From: Synechocystis salina LEGE 00031
GTDB lineage: Bacteria > Cyanobacteriota > Cyanobacteriia > Cyanobacteriales > Microcystaceae
Length of the DNA stretch: 64,000 bases
Reading direction: 5' to 3'
Assembly (NCBI RefSeq): GCF_015207985.1
Contig: NZ_JADEVV010000013.1
Span: forward strand, 1 to 64,000
Shown here: positions 17,543 to 25,564 of the stretch, one piece after another
Position numbering within the stretch: position 1 is the stretch's first letter
How the letters are laid out: each line of letters starts with the position of its first letter
Made by a program: the position numbers and the translations under genes
Notes under the pieces: model-generated
The model's database searches: none
Told to the model about the DNA's origin: nothing
The model's input: the letters and a program-made list of their open reading frames with translations, nothing else

Positions 17543-18760
17543 ATGTTAACTATGACCTACGCCTACAAGCTGAAACCAACTCCACAACAAGTGTTAGACA
17601 TAGAGGAAAACCTCAATGTCTGTCGCAAGGTGTGGAACTATGCCCTGCGGGAACGCAAGGATTGGTGTGCTTCTCGTAAGTCTCCGGTTAATGCTTGCTC
17701 GATTCGAGGTGAATATATCCTCTCTGCCGACGAGCCCTTTCCTGATTACCATATCCAAGCAAAACGCTTGACAGAGGCAAGAAAACACATTCCTGAATTA
17801 GCTAACACCCATTCCCAAATACTTCAACAAACCTTGAGGCAGTTGGATCGGGCTTGGGATGATATGCACAAAAGAGGTTTTGGTTTTCCTCGCTTTAAAA
17901 AGCGGCACAATCTGCGTTCATTTGTCTTCCCTCAGTTAGGGAAAAATCCGGTGTCCGCAGAAGGGATCAAACTTCCGAAAATTGGCATAGTGGGGTGGCA
18001 CTATTCCCGTCCTATTCCAGATGGGTTTATGGCGAAACAAGCGAGGGTAGTGAGAAAAGCATCGGGCTATTTTGTCATGCTTACCTTGCAATCAAATGTG
18101 AGTGTTCCAAAAGTTTCTTTTCATGGTCATCCGATTGGGATTGATGTGGGCTTGGAATATTTCCTCTCCACATCCGACGGTGTACAGGTAAAACGTCCCC
18201 GTTTCTTCGGTGAACTTCAACGTCAGCTTGAATTGCTACAACGAAGGCTCAAAACGAAACAAAGGGGGAGTGCCAATGAGGCTAAACTCCGTCGCAAAAT
18301 AGCAAGACTTCATGAAAGAATTGCTGATACCCGTAAGGATTGGCATTTTAAGTTAGCTCACCAGTTGTGTGACCAGGGAGACTCCATTTTTGTAGAAGAT
18401 TTAGACTTCCGCATCATGGCTAAAGGAATGCTAGGAAAGCACACTCTCGATGCTGGACTGGGACAATTTGTTAATCAGATTTTGCCTTGGGTCTGTTTTC
18501 AAAGAGGAGTCTTTTACGGCAAGGTAGACCCCAAAGGGACAAGTCAACAATGTCCTGATTGTGGGGCTAGGGTCTCAAAGGACTTGAGTGTGAGAATACA
18601 CCACTGTCCTGAATGTGGCTCGATTAAACCAAGGGATATTGCCGCCGCCCAAGTAATTTGTACCCGTGGGCAACGGGGAATAGAAAATGTCTGTGGAGTT
18701 GAGGTGACGGGGATTCTGGTAACAGGGTCTAGTCAACTGGCTATGAAGCAGAAAACCTAG
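17543..18760 (+). CDS. tnpB: TnpB RNA-guided nuclease (IS200/IS605 accessory protein)
   Basis: A 405-residue TnpB. RuvC-like catalytic residues are in place: Asp201 in GIDVGLEYF, Glu285 in IFVEDLDF and Asp365 in KPRDIAAAQ. The zinc ribbon is complete (C337, C340, C355, C358: CPDCGARVSKDLSVRIHHCP). The N-terminal helical/wedge part starts MTYAYKLKPTPQQ, and initiation could be at Met1 or Met4. TnpB proteins cut DNA guided by an RNA transcribed from the element's right end and help the element to persist. No frame damage is visible, so the nuclease may be active. It has no tnpA partner. Confidence 0.93.
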   Translation: MLTMTYAYKLKPTPQQVLDIEENLNVCRKVWNYALRERKDWCASRKSPVNACSIRGEYILSADEPFPDYHIQAKRLTEARKHIPELANTHSQILQQTLRQLDRAWDDMHKRGFGFPRFKKRHNLRSFVFPQLGKNPVSAEGIKLPKIGIVGWHYSRPIPDGFMAKQARVVRKASGYFVMLTLQSNVSVPKVSFHGHPIGIDVGLEYFLSTSDGVQVKRPRFFGELQRQLELLQRRLKTKQRGSANEAKLRRKIARLHERIADTRKDWHFKLAHQLCDQGDSIFVEDLDFRIMAKGMLGKHTLDAGLGQFVNQILPWVCFQRGVFYGKVDPKGTSQQCPDCGARVSKDLSVRIHHCPECGSIKPRDIAAAQVICTRGQRGIENVCGVEVTGILVTGSSQLAMKQKT

Positions 18761-18811
18761 ATTGTGAGGTCTAGGAATCCCCCGGCTTTAGCCGGGTTGG
18801 AGGATGTCAAC
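18750..18811 (+). ncRNA. Candidate omega/reRNA scaffold at the TnpB element right end
   Basis: Right after the tnpB stop there is a stem CCTAGA...TCTAGG (18756-18775), then a perfect 7-bp stem CCCGGCTTTAGCCGGG (18781-18796), then TTGGAGGATGTCAAC. In characterised TnpB elements the guide RNA covers the gene's 3' end and right end, and its guide is the flanking DNA, here from about 18812. The transcript is inferred. Confidence 0.65.
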
Positions 18812-18965
18812 TGCTGTCTCACACTGATCTGCTAGTCGCCATAACGCTATTACTGATTAGTGTCTATGCTTATTCTTCATAGTTAAATTTTTTGTCATAT
18901 ATGGCCTTATTTACCATTAAATTTGTCGTGTCTAACTTCCGATTTCTAATATTAATTATTAAATT

Positions 18966-19607
18966 ATGAAACGGGTTATTCAATTATTTCCTTGGCGACG
19001 GACATTTATTCAACGAACACCAGGACTGGAACATTTTTCCCGTTCTCTTGACGGAGATACCATTATTCGTTTGCACCTTGATTCACCAACGGACTTATTG
19101 ATGCCTTTTGAGCGTTTCCCAACAAATTATAATTATGATGAAATAAACTCCTTGGTGTTTAATCTTGATAAGGACCTTGTTAACTATCTTTTTAGCTGCC
19201 TAACAGAATTTGAAAATGATGAGTTTATTCTCCAGTTTACTCTCGCCGAGCAATCTCCTCCTGAAACAAATTTTTCTGAAAAAATTTTATGTATTGTCAT
19301 TCATCGTTATTTTTCTTATCTAGAAAATATTCGCTGGCAAAACCTACAACAACTAGCCCGTGACGCTATTTTACTCGGATTTGCTGGGACAGGAACTTTA
19401 GCTCTATCTATTTTATTAGAATCACAGACTGTACCCCAAGATATCAAAATTGCTTTTTCCTTGGTTAATCAAGGCGTGACTGTATTTAGCTGGCTCACAA
19501 TTTGGGAAGCCTTAGCCAATGCTCTGTGGAATTGGCGTCCTTTATATCAGCAAATGAAGATCTGTCAAAGATTGCAAAATGCTCGTTGTGAACTCAAAAA
19601 TGCGTAA
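18966..19607 (+). CDS. Uncharacterised membrane-associated protein upstream of RMD1-like gene
   Basis: A 213-residue protein I do not recognise. It begins MKRVIQLFPWRRTF, has a hydrophilic middle and two hydrophobic helices at about 133-150 and 165-182 near the C-terminus, ending in a basic amphipathic stretch. It precedes an RMD1/DUF155 gene on the same strand with a 114-bp gap. Because the downstream protein is also C-terminally anchored, the two may sit together in a membrane. Function is not assigned. Confidence 0.6.
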   Translation: MKRVIQLFPWRRTFIQRTPGLEHFSRSLDGDTIIRLHLDSPTDLLMPFERFPTNYNYDEINSLVFNLDKDLVNYLFSCLTEFENDEFILQFTLAEQSPPETNFSEKILCIVIHRYFSYLENIRWQNLQQLARDAILLGFAGTGTLALSILLESQTVPQDIKIAFSLVNQGVTVFSWLTIWEALANALWNWRPLYQQMKICQRLQNARCELKNA

Positions 19608-19721
19608 AATAAGGAAGACAGGCATGAGGTTGATAATCTAAAATCTAATTAAAATCGTTAGTATCATTCTTTAATAAAACCTAGTTTTGCCCATCTTTAA
19701 TTTATATATTATTCAATAATA

Positions 19722-20573
19722 ATGACTTTATCTCCTGATTTGATGCCGATTAATACTGAATCACAAACTCTTATTTCCTCAACAGACCTTGACTGGACAA
19801 GCAAGGAGTCAATTCTGACCCGAGCTTATCTGATTGGCGAACGCATTGCCATCAAAAACATTGAAGTGCAAGACCCCCTAGCTACTAATCCTCTAATCCT
19901 TCGGACTGGGACAGATGGATGTGCCGTTTTGTTGCGCTACGGTGTTGTGGTGATATTTAATTGTACTGAGTCGGAAGAATTAGAATTTCTACATCAAATT
20001 AATCCTCATGTTCAAGAATCTTTTCCCGAAAAACTTTTAGAAGTCTTGCCAATGATTATCCGTCCAAATGTTAAAGAACGGCTAGAATCTGGATATTTGT
20101 CACTCCAAGAATGCACCACAGAACGTTTGCAAATTATTGCTGAGGCATTAGGAAAAAGTATTGTTTTAGATTATTATGAGCGCGAAGTTTCTAACTTATT
20201 TGACAAAATTAAACCTTTCACAACAGCCATTCAAGGTAAAAATCCCCGTCCTCCAAAAGAAAAAGAATTATTGGGCTATATTGGTGGTTTATTGTTAATT
20301 GAGCAAAAAGTTTTTGGTATTGTTGAAGTGGGAGAAAAACCTGATCCTATTTGGGATTTTCCCGAGTTAGACCGTCTCTACTTACGCCTAGAAGATGAAT
20401 ACGAGTTGCGAGAACGTTGGCTAGCGTTGGAAAAAAAACTAACCTTAATTAGTAGAACAATGGAAACAGCCCTAGCAATTCTACAAAGAGATAGTAGTCA
20501 TAGAGTTGAATGGTATATTGTTATTTTGATTGTAATTGAAATTATTCTAGCTGTCTATAGCTTGCTTAACTAA
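19722..20573 (+). CDS. RMD1/DUF155 family protein
   Basis: A 283-residue protein of the RMD1 (Required for Meiotic Division)/DUF155 family. Diagnostic segments are GCAVLLRYGVVVIFNCTESE in the first half and ERWLALEKKLTLISRTMETA with a C-terminal single hydrophobic helix (about 262-280). Eukaryotic relatives are mitochondrial inner-membrane proteins that support mitochondrial translation; the bacterial role is not defined. Length and architecture are complete. It follows the unknown membrane gene at 18966. The 20574-20907 gap contains nothing I can support. Confidence 0.85.
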   Translation: MTLSPDLMPINTESQTLISSTDLDWTSKESILTRAYLIGERIAIKNIEVQDPLATNPLILRTGTDGCAVLLRYGVVVIFNCTESEELEFLHQINPHVQESFPEKLLEVLPMIIRPNVKERLESGYLSLQECTTERLQIIAEALGKSIVLDYYEREVSNLFDKIKPFTTAIQGKNPRPPKEKELLGYIGGLLLIEQKVFGIVEVGEKPDPIWDFPELDRLYLRLEDEYELRERWLALEKKLTLISRTMETALAILQRDSSHRVEWYIVILIVIEIILAVYSLLN

Positions 20574-20907
20574 AGCTTTGAAACATTGCTCAGTGGAACT
20601 GAACAAATTTTGTATACAAAAGAAAAATAACCACAAAGATTAAAAAATTCAACTTTCTTTAAAGCTTTCTTAATTTGTCCACTAATGCTCTGTCAACTCT
20701 GTTTAACTGCTGAGTTGATTATTGGGGATGCCGTTTAAATTAATTGTGAAATGTAACGATATTTACCAATCTAAGTAGGGAATTTTAGCGAAGGGAATAG
20801 ACCCCAGTAACTTTTACTAGGAGTTTCTAAGCTGGCGATCTTTCCCTAATCTTGACTAATGTGGAGGTCAACTTTTTGCTGTTTCTGCTGCCATGGGCAA
20901 TTGCTGA

Positions 20908-21336
20908 TTATTGATCGCCTATGAAAGGATTGAGCAAACAAACCCCAGTGCCAACAAAGTCTTTAACATTATGGCTAACTAGGGTCAGTCCATAACTGAG
21001 AGCAGTAGCAGCAATTTTTTTATCTAGGGCGTTATGGGGATTAGGGACTCCTAATTTTCCCCAAATCTGAGCTTCAAAGATGGTGAAATCTAGGATCTGG
21101 TCAGCGTAATCTGCAATTACAATTTCCAACCACTCCTCCAGTAAATTAGCTTGTTGATTATTCCCTCGATGCCTGATTAATTCCACACGCCGCCGCAATT
21201 CTCCAATGGTAATCATACTCAAATAGAGATGCTGAGCTTGCTGAAAAAATGCTAGTACGCCGGGGTCATCCCTATCTTGCTTCCGTAGCTCACTAATAAC
21301 GTTGGTATCAATCAAATATTTGACTGGCTCTGTCAT
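20908..21336 (-). CDS. vapC: PIN-domain toxin, VapC-like
   Basis: The start at 21336 (MTEPVKYLIDTNVISELRK) gives 142 residues. PIN nuclease acidic residues are seen in LIDTNVISEL, in the ITIGELRRRVE region and in ALDKKIAATALSYG, followed by LVSHNVKDF. VapC toxins are endoribonucleases, usually cleaving tRNA or rRNA. The gene overlaps the 3' end of the antitoxin gene by 29 bp, as expected for translationally coupled type II modules. It appears intact. Confidence 0.88.
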   Translation of the reverse strand: MTEPVKYLIDTNVISELRKQDRDDPGVLAFFQQAQHLYLSMITIGELRRRVELIRHRGNNQQANLLEEWLEIVIADYADQILDFTIFEAQIWGKLGVPNPHNALDKKIAATALSYGLTLVSHNVKDFVGTGVCLLNPFIGDQ

Positions 21337-21541
21337 CCTGTATTCGCTCAAAATCTGAGTCATTGCCCACATCCGGAATCTGGCGAAGCACTTCCGCAAA
21401 GGGCTTTCGAGGAGGTTGCAATAGGGCCTGCTCTAGGATTCTGCGGTGCTCTGCTTCGCCACTGATGCCATGTTGCCCCGCCCGCTTTTTCAGGGCTACC
21501 ACCACTGCCTCATCAATATTGCGGACAATTAAATTAGCCAT
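21308..21541 (-). CDS. vapB: FitA/VapB-like ribbon-helix-helix antitoxin
   Basis: A 77-residue DNA-binding antitoxin. MANLIVRNIDEAVVVALKKR is the ribbon-helix-helix N-terminus of the FitA type, followed by AGQHGISGEAEHRRILEQAL, the typical second helix with conserved E-x-E-H-R. The C-terminal tail would wrap and block the PIN toxin. The 3' end overlaps the toxin start. Autorepression is normal for the family. Confidence 0.88.
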   Translation of the reverse strand: MANLIVRNIDEAVVVALKKRAGQHGISGEAEHRRILEQALLQPPRKPFAEVLRQIPDVGNDSDFERIQDDRASQIFD

Positions 21542-21740
21542 CCACTACCCCCAGCTCACAACAAACTCTTGCTTTTGGTCATCACCCAGATGATAGCTTT
21601 TTAACCGAGTGGTAATATTCCATTAAATGTTGGGGAGCATAAAACGGGCTAGATCTCCTAACCCAGAACGAAAAGATCGCCAATTCAACGTCGAAGCAAT
21701 TTAGATTACCCTAGAGGAGAAGTCCTTCTCCTTTTACACC

Positions 21741-22046
21741 ATGGCAACCTTTGAAGTAGATCCAGTCAAAATCCTGGAGAAGATAGATTCCCGCTTAGAA
21801 CGGTTGGAAGCTGGTCAAGCTGAAATGAAAACGGCGATCGCCACCATTGACTAGAAGGTGACCGACACAGGCAAACGCCTTGACTCCATTGAAACCAGAG
21901 TCGGCAGTCTGACAGGCTGGATTATTGGCATCCTCTTTGCCCTAGTGGGGGGATTGCTGGGATTACTGGGCAAAGTGACTTTTTTCCCAATCTTTGAAGA
22001 TGAATCGCAATACAGTACAAATTACACTCTTGAGAATCGTCTGTAA
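21741..22046 (+). pseudogene. Short coiled-coil protein with C-terminal membrane helix, split by TAG
   Basis: From the ATG at 21741 the frame reads MATFEVDPVKILEKIDSRLE and continues as a heptad-rich helix. At codon 38 there is TAG (21852-21854), then KVTDTGKRLDSIETRVGSLT and a hydrophobic Gly-rich segment WIIGILFALVGGLLGLLG. CAG to TAG is the simplest change. Without the stop the product would be 101 residues: a coiled coil anchored at its C-terminus, a design common in cyanobacteria (DUF4164-like, family not certain). A decayed relative is at 882. Nothing is supported between 22047 and 22251. Confidence 0.7.
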
Positions 22047-22251
22047 TCTTCATATTTGACTTTTTAGGTTAACTAATCATTTTCTTCAGCAAAGCCCCGT
22101 ATCAGACGACTTGGGACATGGTGGTAATTTTCAGAATTTATTAATTGATAATAATTAGTAATAATTTGTGTTGAGCGATGGAGAGTTGGAAAAATTCCAC
22201 GATACAATTAGGTTTGTGAGAGCTATTCAACATTTTTTTAGGAATGATTGA

Positions 22252-22359
22252 ATGAAAATTAACCGTCAGGGGCAAACAAAGGTATTAACAGGGCGGGAAT
22301 TACATGACCTTTTTACGGTGGGATTATTGACTCCCCCCGATCGCCTACTCTTGGGATGA
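22252..22359 (+). pseudogene. N-terminal stub of a tyrosine-type integrase
   Basis: Thirty-five codons read MKINRQGQTKVLTGRELHDL, then FTVGLLTPPDRLLLG and TGA. This matches the opening of the small cyanobacterial integrases of the type MKINxxGxAKxLTxxE...RDRxLFG, whose catalytic domain should follow but does not. It is a stub with no active-site residue, marking a former integration element. Confidence 0.55.
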
Positions 22360-22486
22360 ACCCACAAATAGATAAGAACAGTCATTACGTCCTTATGAGC
22401 TTGACCAGGCTCTTCAACTTTTGTCCCCGTAATGAGATGCTAGCCTCTATAAAGTCCTCAATTAAACTTGAATCTTTCCAAACAAT

Positions 22487-24202
22487 ATGGGTGCAAGAAT
22501 GTCATATCCATCTCAACCATCTGCTGAGCGCTCCATAACGACCTTTGATGAGTTTGTGCGATTAGCTGATTACTCTCTGATGGACACCTTAAATGCTGAT
22601 CCCGATGCCATGGGAGATGGAGACGATCGCCGTGCCCGGCAGGTTTTGTCTGGTCATTTCGTACCTGTAACACCCACACCGCTTGCGGAACCAGAATATG
22701 TAACCCATAGCAGCACTTTTTTTAAGGAACTTGGGTTAAACGATAGACTGGCACTTGACGACAAATTTCGCCATATATTTTCTGGTGATATTTCTGTTGC
22801 CCATGAGCCTATGCGTCAGGTTGGCTGGGCGACTGGTTATGCACTGTCGATTTATGGCACCGAATATATTCAACAATGTCCATTCGGTACTGGTAATGGT
22901 TATGGAGATGGTCGAGCGATATCTGTATTTGAAGGAATAATCAATGGCCAGCGCTGGGAAATGCAATTGAAAGGTGGCGGACCAACGCCTTATTGCCGTG
23001 GTGCGGACGGTCGAGCAGTGCTACGTTCAAGTGTGCGTGAGTTTTTAGCACAAGAATATATGCAGGCTTTGGGTGTTCCAACATCACGCTCTTTGACACT
23101 TTATGTTTCTAAATGTGAGACCGTTACCCGGCCTTGGTATTCCCAAGACTCCTACTCCATTGACCCTGATATTTTAGTAGACAATCCTGTAGCCATTTCA
23201 ACTCGTGTTGCACCATCCTTTTTGCGCGTTGGTCAACTGGAATTATTCGCCCGTCGCGCTCGCAGCAATGCTCATCCAAAAGCATTAGAAGAGTTACGCA
23301 TGATAGTGTCTCATTTAATTGAGCGAGAATACAAAAGCGATATTAATCAAAGTCTTAGTTTTGCAGATCAATTGGTTGAGTTAGCTAAGCTATTTCGGCA
23401 GCGTCTCACGACCCTGGTGGCTAATTGGTTACGGATTGGTTACTGTCAGGGTAATTTTAATAGTGACAACTGCGCTGCTGGTGGCTTTACCCTCGACTAT
23501 GGACCATTTGGGTTTTGTGAAATGTTTAACCCTGGGTTTCAGCCTTGGACTGGGGGCAGACAACACTTTTCATTCTTCAATCAGCCAGTTGCAGCAGAGG
23601 CGAATTATCATATGTTTTGGAAATCAGTTAGGCTACTACTCACAGAAGATGCTAAGGCTTTAGAATCTTTTGATCAATTACGTCATGGCTTTGCAGAAAC
23701 AATGCAAGAGCAAGTTCAAAAAATGTGGAAAGCAAAACTTGGCTTGACTGAATATAATCCAAATCTGTTTAAAAAACTAATGGAGTTGATGACTGAATCA
23801 CAGGTAGATTACACTATTTTCTTCCGAGAATTATCTCATATACCAGACCATATTTCACTATTGAAAAAGAGCTTCTACGTAGAAAATTCAGAACAACTTG
23901 AAGAGCAATGGCAATCTTGGCTAAAAAGCTGGCGTGACCTCGTCACGAAGGATAATGATTTGGCTGAAATATCAGCGAAAATGAAACAAGTCAACCCCAA
24001 ATATACATGGCGGGAGTGGTTGATTGTCCCTGCTTACCAACAAGCAATGCAAGGTGACTACACCTTGGTTAGAGAGTTGCAAGAAGTACTTAGCCGTCCA
24101 TATGATGAGCAGTCAGAAGAAATAGAAGATAAATACTATTCTCTAAGGCCTAAGACATTTTCTAACATTGGTGGCGTGTCGCACTATAGCTGTTCATCTT
24201 AA
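22487..24202 (+). CDS. selO: Protein adenylyltransferase SelO (YdiU/UPF0061)
   Basis: A 571-residue SelO pseudokinase-fold AMPylase, which transfers AMP to Ser/Thr/Tyr of target proteins and affects redox homeostasis. Family blocks are seen: [71 protein letters not shown], and the metal-binding region [20 protein letters not shown] with DYGPFGF. The start could be Met1 or Met5 (MSYPSQPS). The usual selenocysteine or Cys near the C-terminus may be the final CSS. The gene stands alone; a strong hairpin follows. Confidence 0.93.
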   Translation: MGARMSYPSQPSAERSITTFDEFVRLADYSLMDTLNADPDAMGDGDDRRARQVLSGHFVPVTPTPLAEPEYVTHSSTFFKELGLNDRLALDDKFRHIFSGDISVAHEPMRQVGWATGYALSIYGTEYIQQCPFGTGNGYGDGRAISVFEGIINGQRWEMQLKGGGPTPYCRGADGRAVLRSSVREFLAQEYMQALGVPTSRSLTLYVSKCETVTRPWYSQDSYSIDPDILVDNPVAISTRVAPSFLRVGQLELFARRARSNAHPKALEELRMIVSHLIEREYKSDINQSLSFADQLVELAKLFRQRLTTLVANWLRIGYCQGNFNSDNCAAGGFTLDYGPFGFCEMFNPGFQPWTGGRQHFSFFNQPVAAEANYHMFWKSVRLLLTEDAKALESFDQLRHGFAETMQEQVQKMWKAKLGLTEYNPNLFKKLMELMTESQVDYTIFFRELSHIPDHISLLKKSFYVENSEQLEEQWQSWLKSWRDLVTKDNDLAEISAKMKQVNPKYTWREWLIVPAYQQAMQGDYTLVRELQEVLSRPYDEQSEEIEDKYYSLRPKTFSNIGGVSHYSCSS

Positions 24203-24255
24203 TGACGACGTGCATCCCGAAGTCATTAAGATGCTATTATGCGTCAATTACAAAG

Positions 24256-24300
24256 AGAGTGATCTAAATTTTGTGTAAAGAGGAAAATTTAGATCACTCT
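24256..24300. terminator. Long perfect hairpin after selO
   Basis: Two 17-nt arms (24256-24272 and 24284-24300) are perfectly complementary around an 11-nt loop; each arm begins AGAGTGATCTAAATTTT or its complement. No T-run follows, so it is either a factor-dependent terminator/mRNA stabiliser or the end of a small element. It is 54 bp past the selO stop. Confidence 0.6.
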
Positions 24301-24794
24301 TGAGCAATGCTGAGTGCTGGATTGCCAATGTAAGTCAGTAACTGGGTTCCAGCCTCTAAAATTTATAGTTTCATTTAATTTGGTCCCAAAACACCGATGA
24401 TTCCGGGTCGCTACAGATAACGGAGAAGGCCAGAATGATTAATTTACAAGAAATCTTCTCATTTTATTCATGGAGCATGTTATGAATTTTAGAAGCGTCA
24501 ATTAAGATCATCGCTCAAAATATCGAATAAAAACTATAGCAATTTTTGGTTGTGCGAAATATAGCAAAATCCTTATAAGCAAAGCTTTACAGCCTCTATA
24601 AATTACCTCGTTTATATAAAAATATAATAAATAAAGCTGAGCAAGTTGCAGATAATAGAACAAGATTTTTTAGGTTTTATTTAGACTAAGTGCGTAATCA
24701 TGCAGACAAAATCAATTAAACAAAATAAGATATATGTATTAACTGGGTCATTCTTTTTAGGGTCTTTAATATGATTTTTTAGTTGACCAAATCT

Positions 24795-24950
24795 ATGGTC
24801 GTTGTTGCAACGTCTTTCATTTTCATTGTCGGTATTGTTGGCAGCCTAAACCAAGCTCACGCTGTCACTTTTACCACATGGAATCACCTTACAACTGGCA
24901 CGGATACAGTCATTAATATTTATACTTCTACTGGCATTTCTTTCTCCTAA
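24795..24950 (+). CDS. Short secreted-protein-like ORF, probably truncated
   Basis: Fifty-one codons: MVVVATSFIFIVGIVGSLNQ followed by AHAVTFTTWNHLTTG and a short tail. The first 22 residues look like a Sec signal peptide with an AHA cleavage site. What follows resembles the opening of cyanobacterial secreted proteins but ends after about 28 residues. It may be the leftover N-terminus of a larger exported protein. The rest of the 24301-25105 region is A/T-rich with no other supported gene. Confidence 0.35.
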   Translation: MVVVATSFIFIVGIVGSLNQAHAVTFTTWNHLTTGTDTVINIYTSTGISFS

Positions 24951-25105
24951 TCGCCCAATGAGGGGATTTTTTGGCAATTGGACTACATTCCTACAGTGAG
25001 TACTTTTTAGCACCCTGAAATTCTCATGTATCAAGGGTTTTGTTATAACCTTTCTAGATTGAAAGCCGCTACTTAATTGAATAAAAACTATAAAGGACTA
25101 TTGCA

Positions 25106-25372
25106 GTGAATAACCAAAGTGATTCCCAAGATCAGATCCCCCAATATGATGCCCATATTATTCCGGCTGAATCCGCCGCACGTCAGCATCGAGAAGGTAA
25201 AGACTTTGGCCATACCTCCCATGTCACAGCCGATGGTGAATTGAGTGAAGTAAGCCATGGTTATACGGTAGATAAAGAGGGTTTGCTCAATAACTACGCA
25301 GTCGAGACAGAAATGTACGTTGATGTCCCTGGAGATATGCAAGAGGAAACTGCCCAACCTTTGCCAGATTGA
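25106..25372 (+). CDS. Small acidic protein upstream of phosphoketolase
   Basis: An 88-residue hydrophilic, acidic protein (start MNNQSDSQDQIPQYDAHIIP) without Cys, signal or membrane segment. It contains HTSHVTADGELSEVSHGYTV and ends in a Glu/Pro-rich tail. I do not recognise a named domain. A good Shine-Dalgarno-like AAAGGA is just upstream. It is 190 bp before the phosphoketolase gene on the same strand; co-regulation is possible. Confidence 0.6.
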   Translation: MNNQSDSQDQIPQYDAHIIPAESAARQHREGKDFGHTSHVTADGELSEVSHGYTVDKEGLLNNYAVETEMYVDVPGDMQEETAQPLPD

Positions 25373-25564
25373 CCCTAGACCAACAAGAGATAGTCCTCAA
25401 TGTTTCTCCTGCTGTAGTTGAAGAATGGCGATCTCTTACTGTTCAAAAATAATCCCGTGTAGCAAATCTTTATGCTGTGAACGCTCGATTCAAACTGTAC
25501 AAATACAATTTAATGTCCCGAATGACATTTGATTAGTTATCTCTCTTTAACTCCTCCCTAAGTT

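Larger units (their letters stand above)
17465..18811 (+). mobile_element. IS1341-type element with tnpB only
   Basis: The element has an upstream hairpin (CCTTCAGGAAGG, 17471-17482), the tnpB gene and a downstream end with two hairpins. No tnpA (Y1 or serine transposase) is present, so it is not autonomous. The boundaries are approximate: left near 17465, right near the GATGTCAAC at 18803-18811, a sequence typical of IS200/IS605-type right ends. Confidence 0.75.
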
